Shown piece by piece: positions 16,797 through 25,240 of a stretch of 64,000 nucleotides of DNA (position 1 is the stretch's first letter; the number at the start of each line of letters is the position of its first letter). This stretch comes from Mycobacterium sp. Root265. Lineage in GTDB: Bacteria > Actinomycetota > Actinomycetes > Mycobacteriales > Mycobacteriaceae. Location of the stretch: NCBI RefSeq assembly GCF_001428895.1, contig NZ_LMJA01000028.1, positions 129,972-193,971 on the forward strand, read 5' to 3'. The notes under the pieces are model-generated. The model did not search any database, was not told where the DNA came from, and worked only from the letters and a program-made list of their open reading frames with translations. Both the position numbers and the translations under genes were made by a program.

Positions 16797-17126
16797 TCAG
16801 CTCACTTCCATCGAGAGGATCTTCAGTTCGCGTCCGGCCAGTACCTCGACATCGGCGCTGCCGCAGCGGCACAGCAGGATGGGATCGACCACCGCGAAGT
16901 GCGTGCCGCAGGCGCGGCAATGGGCTGCGCCGGGTGGGATGGCGAGATCCAGGCGGGCGCCATCGGCGACGGTGCCTTCGGTGGCCAGGTCGAAACAGAA
17001 CCGCATCGAGTCGGGCACCACCGCGCACAGCGCACCGATCTCGACCTTGACACTGAGCACCCGTCGGCCTGCGGCGTGTTCACACACCGCGTCGACGACG
17101 CTCTGGGTGATTGCCATCTCGTGCAT
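16797..17126 (-). CDS. hypA: Hydrogenase nickel metallochaperone HypA
   Basis: HypA (109 aa) starts MHEMAIT; His2 is the nickel ligand and fixes ATG 17126 as the start. The zinc site is unusual: the first pair is CRAC as expected, but the second is LCRCG, a CxC where the family normally has CxxC. A shifted Cys may still bind zinc. The C-terminal EVLAGRELKILSMEV is typical. It is the first gene of the minus-strand hydrogenase locus and is divergent from recA, with 201 bases between them that hold the recA control region. Confidence 0.93.
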   Translation of the reverse strand: MHEMAITQSVVDAVCEHAAGRRVLSVKVEIGALCAVVPDSMRFCFDLATEGTVADGARLDLAIPPGAAHCRACGTHFAVVDPILLCRCGSADVEVLAGRELKILSMEVS

Positions 17127-17202
17127 GTCTGCCCCGATTCGGGCCGGATGACCCCACGATATGCCCGCACCTGCCGGGATACAACGGCGTGTCTGCTTGC
17201 GT

Positions 17203-17218
17203 TCGAACACCTGTTCGC
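17203..17218 (+). promoter_or_regulatory. LexA SOS box of recA
   Basis: TCGAACACCTGTTCGC matches the mycobacterial SOS box TCGAAC-N4-GTTCGA except for the last base. It lies 110 bases upstream of the recA start, in the divergent hypA/recA gap. Confidence 0.85.
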
Positions 17219-17248
17219 TAATCTGGTGAGCGTTCGACCGAGAATTAC

Positions 17249-17271
17249 TTGTCGGTGGCTCGTCCTAACCT
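17249..17271 (+). promoter_or_regulatory. PafBC-type (LexA-independent) DNA-damage promoter of recA
   Basis: TTGTCGGTG at 17249-17257, eight bases, then TAACCT at 17266-17271 exactly fits the mycobacterial motif tTGTCRgtg-N8-TAnnnT of RecA-independent damage promoters, which depend on PafBC. It is downstream of the SOS box and 56 bases before the recA start. Confidence 0.85.
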
Positions 17272-17327
17272 GACAGCCAACCGACCGGAACCCCGGTCAA
17301 CCGCACGACTACCGGAGAGGTACTCCC

Positions 17328-18374
17328 ATGGCGCCACAGGCTCCTGATCGCGACAAAGCACTCGAACTGGCGATGGCCCAGATCGAAAAGAATTACGGCA
17401 AGGGTTCGGTGATGCGACTCGGCGACGAGGTGCGCCAGCCCATCGCGGTCATCCCGACCGGCTCCATTGCTCTCGACGTCGCGCTCGGCATCGGTGGGTT
17501 GCCGCGCGGCCGCGTCGTCGAGATCTACGGCCCGGAATCCTCGGGTAAGACCACCGTCGCACTGCACGCGGTGGCCAATGCCCAGGCCGCCGGCGGCATC
17601 GCCGCGTTCATCGACGCCGAGCATGCACTGGACCCGGACTACGCCAAGAAGCTCGGTGTGGATACCGATGCGCTGCTGGTCAGTCAGCCCGACACCGGTG
17701 AGCAGGCACTGGAGATCGCCGACATGCTGGTGCGGTCCGGCGCCATCGACCTCATCGTCATCGACTCGGTGGCCGCGCTGGTGCCCCGCGCCGAGATCGA
17801 GGGCGAGATGGGCGACAGCCACGTCGGCCTGCAGGCCCGCCTGATGAGCCAGGCGCTGCGCAAGATGACCGGTGCGCTGAGCAACTCGAACACCACCGCG
17901 ATCTTCATCAACCAGTTGCGCGAGAAGATCGGCGTGATGTTCGGCTCGCCCGAGACCACCACGGGCGGTAAGGCACTGAAGTTCTACGCCTCCGTGCGTC
18001 TGGACGTTCGGCGGATCGAGACCCTCAAGGACGGAACCGACGCCGTCGGTAACCGCACCCGCGTCAAGGTCGTCAAGAACAAGGTGTCGCCGCCGTTCAA
18101 GCAGGCCGAGTTCGACATCCTGTACGGCCACGGCATCAGCCGCGAGGGCTCGCTCATCGACATGGGCGTCGAGCACGGGTTCATCCGCAAGTCCGGCTCG
18201 TGGTTCACCTACGAGGGCGAGCAGCTCGGCCAGGGCAAGGAGAATGCCCGGAAGTTCTTGCTGGAGAACCCCGATGTGGGCAACGAGGTGGAGAAGAAGA
18301 TCAAGGAGAAGCTCGGCATCGGTGCCGTGCTGACTGCCGAAGATGACATTCTGCCCGCCCCCGTCGACTTCTGA
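17328..18374 (+). CDS. recA: Recombinase RecA
   Basis: A 348-aa DNA-dependent ATPase for homologous recombination and SOS co-protease activity. The Walker A motif is GPESSGKT (near residue 68), Walker B is in [10 protein letters not shown], and loop L2 surrounds [20 protein letters not shown]. The length is that of a mature RecA with no intein, unlike M. tuberculosis RecA. A GGAGAGG ribosome site precedes the ATG. Transcription is probably driven by both a LexA-controlled and a PafBC-type promoter. recX overlaps its 3' end. Confidence 0.98.
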   Translation: MAPQAPDRDKALELAMAQIEKNYGKGSVMRLGDEVRQPIAVIPTGSIALDVALGIGGLPRGRVVEIYGPESSGKTTVALHAVANAQAAGGIAAFIDAEHALDPDYAKKLGVDTDALLVSQPDTGEQALEIADMLVRSGAIDLIVIDSVAALVPRAEIEGEMGDSHVGLQARLMSQALRKMTGALSNSNTTAIFINQLREKIGVMFGSPETTTGGKALKFYASVRLDVRRIETLKDGTDAVGNRTRVKVVKNKVSPPFKQAEFDILYGHGISREGSLIDMGVEHGFIRKSGSWFTYEGEQLGQGKENARKFLLENPDVGNEVEKKIKEKLGIGAVLTAEDDILPAPVDF

Positions 18375-18870
18375 GAAGCCGGCTGAGCCCAAACGGGAGG
18401 AGCAGGCGCGGGACGTGTGCCTTCGCCTGCTCACCGTTCGGGCGCGCACGCGTGCCGAGCTGGAAGCCCAGCTGACCAAGCGCGGTTTCCCCGACGACGT
18501 CAGTGCCCGGGTGCTCGACCGGCTCGTCGAGGTCGGGTTGCTCGATGACGCGGCGTTTGCCGAACAATGGGTGCACACCCGTCGCGCCAATGCTGGAAAA
18601 GGTAAGCGCGCGTTGGCTTCTGAGTTGCGGACCAAGGGGGTTGATCCCGAGCTCATCGCCGAAACGCTCGACAGCGTGGACGCCGGGGAGTGGCGGGTGC
18701 GGGCCGAGGAGTTGGTGGCCGCCAGGCTGCGCCGCGAGAAGCTCGATGACGAGGTGAAGGTGACCCGGCGGCTGGTGGGCATGCTGGCCCGGCGCGGATA
18801 CAACCAGGGGATGGCCTTCGACGTCGTCAGCACGCAACTCGCCCAGGAGCGCGAACGCCGTTCGGTCTAG
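18343..18870 (+). CDS. recX: RecA regulatory protein RecX
   Basis: A 175-aa helical protein of the RecX family, which binds RecA filaments and inhibits their ATPase and recombinase activity. The family pattern of three-helix repeats is visible, with phrases such as [30 protein letters not shown] and [14 protein letters not shown]. The ATG at 18343 lies within recA, overlapping it by 32 bases, an arrangement known for mycobacterial recA-recX that couples expression. It ends 15 bases before the convergent SDR gene. Confidence 0.95.
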   Translation: MTFCPPPSTSEKPAEPKREEQARDVCLRLLTVRARTRAELEAQLTKRGFPDDVSARVLDRLVEVGLLDDAAFAEQWVHTRRANAGKGKRALASELRTKGVDPELIAETLDSVDAGEWRVRAEELVAARLRREKLDDEVKVTRRLVGMLARRGYNQGMAFDVVSTQLAQERERRSV

Positions 18871-18885
18871 GCCATCCCTGGGCTG

Positions 18886-19644
18886 TCAGATCAGGAAGCC
18901 ACCGTCGACGTTCAACGCGATGCCGGTGATGTAGCCGGAGTCCGGTGAGGCCAGGAACGCGACGGCGCTGGCGACGTCGCTGGTGTGGCCGTAGTGGCCG
19001 ACGGCCAGCAGCGGAGTCATCTGGTCGGCCAGTGGGCCTTCGGCGGGATTCATGTCGGTGGCGATCGGCCCCGGCTGAATGTTGTTCACGGTGATACCGC
19101 GCGGGCCCAGTTCACGGGCCAGGCCGCGGGTGAAGCCGGCGACGGCCGCCTTGGACAACGCGTACACCGAGAAGGCGGGCACCGGAACACGGTCGGCGTT
19201 CACGCTGCCGATGTTGATGATGCGGCCGCCCTTGCCCAGGTGCGGCACCGCGGCCTTGGTGGCGGCGAATACGCCGCGCACGTTGATGTTCACGATCCGG
19301 TCGAACTCTTCGAGTGCGAAGTCCTCGATCAGCGCGCCGGAGGCCACGCCCGCATTGTTGACCAGGATGTCGAGACCGCCCAGTTCGGCGACCGTGGTGT
19401 CGACGGCGGCCGCGGTGGCCGTTGCGTCGGCGCTGTCGGCCTGGATGGCCACCACCTTCGCGCCGGCGGCGGTCAGTTCGGCGGCCAGGGCTTCCGCGGG
19501 TGCCGGTGACGAGTTGTAGGTGAACGCCACGGCGGCGCCGTCGGCGGCCAGCCGGCGCACGATCTCGGCTCCGATACCGCGGGAGGCTCCGGTGACCAGG
19601 GCCCGGCGGCCGGCCAGTACTGGAGTGTGGGTGGTGTCGGTCAT
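18886..19644 (-). CDS. Short-chain dehydrogenase/reductase (FabG-like)
   Basis: A 252-aa classical SDR. It has the TGASRGIG cofactor loop, the NNAG motif, the catalytic Ser in INIGSVNADR and the Y-x-x-x-K pair in YALSKAA, with the C-terminal VDGGF that ends many such enzymes. It is expected to reduce or oxidise a carbonyl/alcohol with NAD(P)(H); substrate unknown. It is divergent from a TetR regulator and shares a 121-base gap with a perfect palindrome, so it is probably that regulator's target, as is usual for this SDR/TetR pairing. A GGAGGACG ribosome site precedes the ATG. Confidence 0.88.
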   Translation of the reverse strand: MTDTTHTPVLAGRRALVTGASRGIGAEIVRRLAADGAAVAFTYNSSPAPAEALAAELTAAGAKVVAIQADSADATATAAAVDTTVAELGGLDILVNNAGVASGALIEDFALEEFDRIVNINVRGVFAATKAAVPHLGKGGRIINIGSVNADRVPVPAFSVYALSKAAVAGFTRGLARELGPRGITVNNIQPGPIATDMNPAEGPLADQMTPLLAVGHYGHTSDVASAVAFLASPDSGYITGIALNVDGGFLI

Positions 19645-19676
19645 GGCGTCCTCCGAAGGCTGGGAAGGTTCTTTCG

Positions 19677-19688
19677 AACCGATCGGTT
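19677..19688. promoter_or_regulatory. Palindromic TetR-type operator
   Basis: AACCGATCGGTT is a perfect 12-bp palindrome in the gap between the SDR and TetR genes, 33 bases before the SDR start. Symmetry, position and the divergent TetR gene support an operator for that regulator. Confidence 0.65.
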
Positions 19689-19764
19689 ACATACTGTGTA
19701 CAGGTCAAGCGTCACGGCAGGAAGATCATTCCGCACTGTGGCCCGCATCACACAGGAGAGGTCA

Positions 19765-20316
19765 ATGGCGATCGGTCGGCCCAGGGGATTCGAACCGCAG
19801 CAGGTGCTCGACACCGCCACCCGGCTGTTCTGGGAGCACGGCTTCGATGGCGTCTCCATCAGTGACCTCACCGACGCCACCGGGATCAACCGGCGCAGCC
19901 TCTACGACACCTTCGGTTCCAAGGACGACCTGTTCCAGCGAGCGGTCGAGCATTACGTGGCGGGCCACGGCGGCTATGCCGCCGACGCGCTCGGCCTACC
20001 GACGGCCCGCGAGGTCGCCCACGCGATGGTGCACGGGGCGGCCGACGCAACCTCGACGCCGGGCCGTCCGTCGGGATGTCTGCTGGTGCAGGGGGGTTCC
20101 GATCTGGCCGAACTGCGCGATGCCGGGGTAACGGTGCTCGCCGAGCGGTTCGCCGCGGCGCAGTCGGCGGGCGAGATCGCCGGTGAGGACCCCGTTTCGC
20201 TGGCCCGTTGGATCGCCGCCACCTGTCAGGGCATCGCCGTGCAGGCCAGAAGCGGCGCCACCCGCGAGGAACTGCACGCCATCGCCGACCGGTCGTTGCG
20301 GGCCTGGCCCGACTAG
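19765..20316 (+). CDS. TetR/AcrR family transcriptional regulator
   Basis: A 183-aa repressor-type protein. The N-terminal helix-turn-helix is clear: VLDTATRLFWEHGFDGVSISDLTDATG then INRRSLYDTFGSKDDLF. Together these show the TetR pattern in which the second part is the recognition helix. The C-terminal ligand domain is of the YdeS/AcrR-like type with a GCLL phrase. The start is ATG 19765, preceded by an AGGAGAGG ribosome site; the longer open frame upstream is not family sequence. It likely controls the divergent SDR gene and itself. Its stop overlaps the convergent MarR stop by 4 bases. Confidence 0.88.
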   Translation: MAIGRPRGFEPQQVLDTATRLFWEHGFDGVSISDLTDATGINRRSLYDTFGSKDDLFQRAVEHYVAGHGGYAADALGLPTAREVAHAMVHGAADATSTPGRPSGCLLVQGGSDLAELRDAGVTVLAERFAAAQSAGEIAGEDPVSLARWIAATCQGIAVQARSGATREELHAIADRSLRAWPD

Positions 20317-20753
20317 TGCAGGCCGCGCTCCAGCGTGCCGAGAAGTTCGAGCGCGGCGGTGATGTCGTGATCGCCGGTGTCCGCGAGCGCATCGCGGAGC
20401 AGGCCGGACCAGATCGCCCTGATGTGCCTCAGGTTCTCGGCGGCCGGCTCGGTGGACCGCAACAGTGATTGACGGTTGTCGGAGGGGTCGGCGGCCCGCC
20501 GCACCAGGTGTTTGGCCTCCAGGTCGCGCAACGCCCGGCTCAGATTGCTGCGCTGCAGGCCGGTTCCGCTGGCGACCGCGCTGGGGCTGACGCCGGGGTG
20601 GTGGTCGATATAGCGCAGCACCGTCACCTCGGTGGTCGAGAGGTCGAGCACCGAAGGGTCTGCGGCGGTACGCAGTTTGATGGCGCGGGACACCGCCATG
20701 ACGACGTCGGCCAGGTCGGCGAGCTGCTCGGTGTGACGCGATCGCGCTTGCAT
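20313..20753 (-). CDS. MarR family transcriptional regulator
   Basis: A 146-aa winged helix-turn-helix protein. The DNA-binding part is VTVLRYIDHHPGVSPSAVAS, recognition helix around GLQRSNLSRALRDLEAKHL, then the wing with RRAADPSDNRQSLL. It is divergent from an MFS drug-type exporter gene, and a perfect palindrome lies in the 65-base gap, so it probably represses that exporter and itself. The inducing ligand is not known. Confidence 0.88.
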   Translation of the reverse strand: MQARSRHTEQLADLADVVMAVSRAIKLRTAADPSVLDLSTTEVTVLRYIDHHPGVSPSAVASGTGLQRSNLSRALRDLEAKHLVRRAADPSDNRQSLLRSTEPAAENLRHIRAIWSGLLRDALADTGDHDITAALELLGTLERGLH

Positions 20754-20767
20754 GCGGCCACCCTACC

Positions 20768-20793
20768 TGATAGTTATAGATATATAACTATCA
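20768..20793. promoter_or_regulatory. MarR operator, perfect 10-bp inverted repeat
   Basis: TGATAGTTAT and ATAACTATCA are exact inverted copies separated by AGATAT, in an AT-rich island between marR and the MFS gene. A further half-site-like TGATAACT starts at 20796. The site lies 15 bases before the MarR start and 25 bases before the MFS start, so binding could block both promoters. Confidence 0.8.
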
Positions 20794-20818
20794 AATGATA
20801 ACTACTTGGAGATGTTGA

Positions 20819-22048
20819 ATGCCGACGTCCGTCGACACCCCCGCGCGTACCGAGCGCGCGCCGCGCATCACCGCCGGCCTGCTGGTCACCCTCGCGCTGC
20901 TGTCCGCGGTGGCTCCCTTCGCCACCGACCTGTACCTGCCCGCCTTTCCCGAGATGGTCTCCGACCTGCACACCTCGCCCACGAATGTGCAGCTGACCCT
21001 GACCACCTTCCTCATCGGTCTTGCCCTGGGGCAGTTGATCTTCGGCCCGCTGTCCGACCGCTACGGGCGGGTCCGGCCACTGCTGATCGGCGCCGCCATC
21101 TGCGTAGCCGCCAGCGTGGTGGCGGTGCTGGCGCCGACCATCGAGGTGCTCATCGGCGCCCGGCTGGCCCAGGGCCTCACGGGTGCGGCAGGCATGGTGA
21201 TCGGCCGCGCGATCATCTCCGACCTGGCGACCGGTCGCGCCGCCGCCCGGGCGTTCAGCCTGATGATGATCGTGGGCGGCGTGGCCCCGATCGCCGCGCC
21301 GCTGGCCGGTGGTTTCCTGGTGGGTCCGCTGGGCTGGCGCGGCGCGCTGGCCGTCATCCTGGCGCTGGTCGTGCTGATGCTCATCGCCGCGCTGGTGGTG
21401 ATCCGCGAAACCCATACCGAGGAGCGGCGCACCGCGTTGCGCGACGAAAAGGCCACCACCGGTTCGCCTCTGCGCCAGCTTCTCGGCCGGCGATACGTCG
21501 GCAACGTCGTCGCCTTCGGCTTCGCGTTCGCCGTGATGATGGCCTACATCTCGGCCTCGCCGTTCATCTACCAGACGATGATGGGGCTGAGCGCGGCCCA
21601 GTACGGTGCGGTGTTCGGGGTGAATGCGTTCGGTCTGCTGCTGATGAGTGCGCTGAGCGCCCGGTTGTCCGCGCGCAGTGAACCGCACGTCCTGGCCGCC
21701 GTCGGCTTGGCGGTGATCACGGTGTCCAGCATCGCCGTGCTGGCGCTGTCCTGGTCGGGAGCCGCGGCCGGCTGGCTGGCGCTCCCGCTGTTCACCGCCG
21801 TCGCCGGGATGGGCCTCATCTTCGGCAACGCGACCGCCCTGGCGCTGTCGGCCGCCCCGGGTGCGGCAGGCACTGCCTCGGCCGCGTTGGGCGCCACCCA
21901 GTTCCTGCTGGCCGCCGCCGTCTCACCGCTGGTGAGTCTGGCCGGCGAGCGCACCGCGGGCCCGCTGGGCATCGTGATGGTCTGCGCGTCGGCGATCGCC
22001 TGTGCGGGTCTGGTGCTGGCCCGGAATCAGACCGCCGGACCGTCCTGA
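20819..22048 (+). CDS. Bcr/CflA-type MFS drug exporter
   Basis: A 409-aa membrane transporter with 12 predicted helices. The MFS signature between helices 2 and 3 reads GPLSDRYGRVRPL, and the N-terminal DLYLPAFPEM phrase is typical of the Bcr/CflA subfamily that expels drugs such as bicyclomycin or chloramphenicol by proton antiport. The ATG has a TTGGAGA ribosome site 7 bases upstream. The divergent MarR gene with a shared palindrome suggests inducible efflux. The 3' end overlaps the convergent gluD gene by 22 bases. Confidence 0.9.
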   Translation: MPTSVDTPARTERAPRITAGLLVTLALLSAVAPFATDLYLPAFPEMVSDLHTSPTNVQLTLTTFLIGLALGQLIFGPLSDRYGRVRPLLIGAAICVAASVVAVLAPTIEVLIGARLAQGLTGAAGMVIGRAIISDLATGRAAARAFSLMMIVGGVAPIAAPLAGGFLVGPLGWRGALAVILALVVLMLIAALVVIRETHTEERRTALRDEKATTGSPLRQLLGRRYVGNVVAFGFAFAVMMAYISASPFIYQTMMGLSAAQYGAVFGVNAFGLLLMSALSARLSARSEPHVLAAVGLAVITVSSIAVLALSWSGAAAGWLALPLFTAVAGMGLIFGNATALALSAAPGAAGTASAALGATQFLLAAAVSPLVSLAGERTAGPLGIVMVCASAIACAGLVLARNQTAGPS

Positions 22049-22899
22049 ACAACCGGCCTGGCCGCCAACGGTTCCGGCCCCTTCTTGGACCGGCGCAGCC
22101 GGGCCTCGAGTCGGTTGGCCGCCGATGACAGCGCGAAATTCAGCGCGATCATCAGCGCCGCGATGACGATGAGCGCGGGAATGTAGTTGCCGTAGGCCGA
22201 TCCGATGCTCTGGCCCTGCCGGACCATCTCCAGGAACGTGATCTGGTACCCGATCGCGGTGTCCTTGAGCACCACCACCATCTGGGACACCAGTACCGGA
22301 AGCATCGAGGTGATGGCCTGCGGCAGCTGGATGGAACCCATCGTCTGGCGCCAGGTCATGCCCAGCGCCGAGGCCGCCTCGGCCTGTCCGCGCGGTAGGG
22401 CGTGCACGCCGGTGCGCACGATCTCGGCGATCACCGCCGAGTTGTACAGGGTCAGACCGGTGATGACACCGGCCAGCGCCAGGTATTCCGACGGGAACAT
22501 GTCGTAGAACGCGAACAGTGCATACGAGAACAGCATCATGATGAGCACCGGGACCGCACGGAAGAACTCCACGAAGGTCGCACACGCCCAACTCACCGCC
22601 GATATCGGGGACAGCCGGCCGACACCGAGCAGGCAGCCGAGCACCAGCGCCAGCACGATGGACGCCGCCGCCGCGGTCAGCGTGCCCTTGATGCCGGGCA
22701 GCACGTAGGTGATCCACAGATCCCCGGTGAGGAAGGGCTCCCATTTGGCCGCGGTGAACTGATCCGCGGCGGCGAACTTCCAGATCACCCAACCGAACGC
22801 CGCGGCGAAGAGCACCACCGTCAGCACGGTGAAGATCCGGTTGCGGGCCCGGGCGCGGGGACCGGGTACGTCGTAGAGGACGGAGGCAGCAGCTTTCAC
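22027..22899 (-). CDS. gluD: Glutamate ABC transporter permease GluD
   Basis: A 290-aa polar amino acid permease of the His/Glu/Gln family with five or more membrane helices. The cytoplasmic EAA loop that docks on the ATPase reads QAEAASALGMTWRQTMGSIQLPQA. A basic C-terminal tail (LRRSKKGP) follows. The GTG start at 22899 overlaps the gluC stop (GTGA). It is the last gene of a gluABCD operon, the layout of the Corynebacterium glutamate uptake system. Confidence 0.9.
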   Translation of the reverse strand: MKAAASVLYDVPGPRARARNRIFTVLTVVLFAAAFGWVIWKFAAADQFTAAKWEPFLTGDLWITYVLPGIKGTLTAAAASIVLALVLGCLLGVGRLSPISAVSWACATFVEFFRAVPVLIMMLFSYALFAFYDMFPSEYLALAGVITGLTLYNSAVIAEIVRTGVHALPRGQAEAASALGMTWRQTMGSIQLPQAITSMLPVLVSQMVVVLKDTAIGYQITFLEMVRQGQSIGSAYGNYIPALIVIAALMIALNFALSSAANRLEARLRRSKKGPEPLAARPVVQDGPAV

Positions 22900-23576
22900 C
22901 TCAGCACCGCCAGCCGCTTGCCCAGCCAGCCGAACAGCAGCCCCATCGGCAGCGTCAGGATGACGAACCCGATGGCGAAGATGCCACCGACCACCAGCAG
23001 CGCCGAGGTGTTCTCCACCATCTCCTTCATCAACAACGCCGCCTCGGCCACCCCGATCGCCGAGGCGATGGTGGTGTTCTTGGTCAACGCGATCAGCACC
23101 GAACCGAGCGGAATGATCACCGCCCGAAACGCCTGCGGCAACATGATGATCCGCAGGTTCTGGGCGAAGGTCAGGCCGAGCGAACGTGCCGCCTCGGCCT
23201 GACCCACCGGCACCGTGTTGACGCCGGACCGGATCGCCTCACAGACGAAAGCCGCTGTGTAGACGGTCAATCCGAACACCGAGAGCCGGAAACCGCTGTC
23301 CACGATCGAGGTCGGTGAGTTGGGGTCGGTCAGCGTGATGTGCAGCGTGTTACCGAGACCCAGCGAGCAGAACACCAGGATCAGGGTCAACGGCGTGTTG
23401 CGCACCACGTTGACGTAGCTGGTGCCCAGCCCACGCATCACCGGAACCGGGGACAGTCGCATCCCGGCCAGGATGGTGCCCAGCACCAGCGCGCCGATGG
23501 CGGCGTACACCGTGAGCTGAATGGTGACCCAGAACGCCGCGTAGATCCGGTCCTGGTACTCGGTGAAGATCTCCAC
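22896..23576 (-). CDS. gluC: Glutamate ABC transporter permease GluC
   Basis: A 226-aa permease, partner of GluD in the heterodimeric channel. It shows the family EAA loop (QAEAARSLGLTFAQNLRIIMLPQA) and several hydrophobic helices. It follows gluB by 15 bases and overlaps gluD by 4, consistent with one transcript. Specificity for glutamate is inferred from operon layout and the receptor gene. Confidence 0.9.
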   Translation of the reverse strand: MEIFTEYQDRIYAAFWVTIQLTVYAAIGALVLGTILAGMRLSPVPVMRGLGTSYVNVVRNTPLTLILVFCSLGLGNTLHITLTDPNSPTSIVDSGFRLSVFGLTVYTAAFVCEAIRSGVNTVPVGQAEAARSLGLTFAQNLRIIMLPQAFRAVIIPLGSVLIALTKNTTIASAIGVAEAALLMKEMVENTSALLVVGGIFAIGFVILTLPMGLLFGWLGKRLAVLR

Positions 23577-23591
23577 GTGACCGCGCGCGGT

Positions 23592-24404
23592 TTACTTGTC
23601 GACGGTCGGCGGTGCGGGCGCGGTGATGCCTGCGGGGCCGAGGTTCTTGTCGAAGGCCTCTTTCCACGCGCCGTCGGCGATCATCTTGGTGATGGCATCG
23701 TTGATCTTGGTACGGAGTTCGGTGTCGTCCTTCTTCAGGCCGATGCCGTAACGCTCCTCGGAGAACGGTTCGCCGACGATCTTGAACGTTCCGGGGGACT
23801 GGGCGGCGTAGCCGGCCAGGATGACCTCATCGGTGGTCACCGCGTCGATCGCGCCGGTCTTGAGCGCCTCCACGCAGGCCGAGTAGGTGTCGTACTGCTG
23901 CAACTGCACGCCCGGGTACTTGTCCTTGATGCGCTGGGCCGGCGTGGAACCGGTCACCGAGCACAGCTTCTTGTTGTTCTCCAGCGACTCCGCACCGGTG
24001 ATGTCGCTGTTGTCGGCGCGCACCAGCAGGCTCTGCCCGGTGATCAGGTACGGCCCGGCGAAGCTCACCTTCTCCTTGCGGGCGTCGGTGATCGAGTACG
24101 TCGCGGCGATGAAGTCCACCTGCCCGTTCTGGATCAGCGTCTCGCGCTGCCCCGACGGGGATTCCTTCCACTCGATGTCCTCGGGCTTGTAGCCCAGCTG
24201 CTCGGCGACATAGGTCGCCACGTCGACGTCGAACCCGCTCATGGTGCCGTCGGGGTTCTTCAGACCCAGACCGGGCTGATCGATCTTGGTGCCGATGGTC
24301 ACCTTGTTGCTGTCGCCCTCACCGCCGCCGCACGCGGCGAGGGTCAACGGCAGCGCTGCGGCCAGAACGGCGGCGGCAGCCACCCGGAAACGCAGAGACG
24401 GCAT
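23592..24404 (-). CDS. gluB: Glutamate-binding lipoprotein GluB
   Basis: A 270-aa extracellular solute receptor. The N-terminus is a lipoprotein signal: basic start, hydrophobic stretch and a lipobox LTLAAC around residues 20-25, so it is lipid-anchored outside the membrane. The mature part has the SBP family 3 features GTKIDQPGLGL, GFDVDVATYVAEQLGY and QVDFIAATYSITDAR. ATG 24404 is chosen because it starts the signal peptide; the long open frame upstream is not part of the gene. It lies 26 bases after gluA. Confidence 0.92.
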   Translation of the reverse strand: MPSLRFRVAAAAVLAAALPLTLAACGGGEGDSNKVTIGTKIDQPGLGLKNPDGTMSGFDVDVATYVAEQLGYKPEDIEWKESPSGQRETLIQNGQVDFIAATYSITDARKEKVSFAGPYLITGQSLLVRADNSDITGAESLENNKKLCSVTGSTPAQRIKDKYPGVQLQQYDTYSACVEALKTGAIDAVTTDEVILAGYAAQSPGTFKIVGEPFSEERYGIGLKKDDTELRTKINDAITKMIADGAWKEAFDKNLGPAGITAPAPPTVDK

Positions 24405-24430
24405 GTCATGGTCCTTTCGGAGGTGGACGA

Positions 24431-25183
24431 TCAGTGGTTGAGAATTTTGCCGAGGAAATCCTTGGCACGGTCGGACTTGGGGTTGTTGAAGAACTCCTCG
24501 GGCTCGGCGTCCTCGACGATCGCACCGTCGGACATGAACACCACCCGATGTGACGCGCGCCGCGCGAAACCCATCTCGTGGGTGACGACCAGCATGGTCA
24601 TCCCGTCGGTGGCCAGCGAGGTCATCACCGCCAGCACCTCGTTGATCATCTCCGGATCGAGCGCACTGGTCGGCTCGTCGAACAGCATCACCTTCGGGCT
24701 CATCGCCAGTGACCGGGCGATCGCGACCCGTTGCTGCTGCCCGCCGGACAGCTGAGCCGGGTACTTGTCGGCCTGATTGGAGATGCCGACCCGGTCCAGC
24801 AGGGCCATCGCCTCGGTACGGGCCTTGTCCTTGGCCAGCTTTCGCACCTTGACCGGCGCCAGCATCACGTTCTCGACAATTGTCTTGTGCGCGAACAGGT
24901 TGAACGACTGGAACACCATGCCGACATCTGAGCGCAACTCGGCGAGTTTGCGGCCCTCCTCGGGCAGCACCGCACCGTCGATGGAGATGGTGCCGGTATC
25001 GATCGGCTCGAGCCGATTGATGGTGCGGCACAACGTTGATTTGCCCGAACCCGACGGGCCCAGCACCACCACGACCTGACCGCGCGGAACATCGAGATCG
25101 ATGTCCCGGAGCACGTGCAGATCGCCGAAGTGCTTGTTCACACCCTGTAGCGAGATCATCGGGACCGAAGCCGCGGTGGTCAT
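24431..25183 (-). CDS. gluA: Glutamate ABC transporter ATPase GluA
   Basis: A 250-aa ABC ATPase. Walker A is GPSGSGKST, the signature is [13 protein letters not shown], Walker B is [12 protein letters not shown] and the switch His is in VVTHEMGFA. This wording is typical of polar amino acid importers. ATG 25183 starts the family sequence ([15 protein letters not shown]); the frame continues far upstream across the divergent miaB gene and is ignored there. It is the first gene of gluABCD and probably carries the operon promoter in the 57-base gap with miaB. Confidence 0.92.
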   Translation of the reverse strand: MTTAASVPMISLQGVNKHFGDLHVLRDIDLDVPRGQVVVVLGPSGSGKSTLCRTINRLEPIDTGTISIDGAVLPEEGRKLAELRSDVGMVFQSFNLFAHKTIVENVMLAPVKVRKLAKDKARTEAMALLDRVGISNQADKYPAQLSGGQQQRVAIARSLAMSPKVMLFDEPTSALDPEMINEVLAVMTSLATDGMTMLVVTHEMGFARRASHRVVFMSDGAIVEDAEPEEFFNNPKSDRAKDFLGKILNH

Positions 25184-25240
25184 GGACTGGAACCCTACCC
25201 AGGTAATGCTCAGGATGGGGCGTATCGACACCCCCGTAAC

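Noticed and set aside
17328-18374. Possible intein in RecA, as in M. tuberculosis
   Set aside because: The protein is 348 aa and continuous through the usual insertion region, with no intein motifs.
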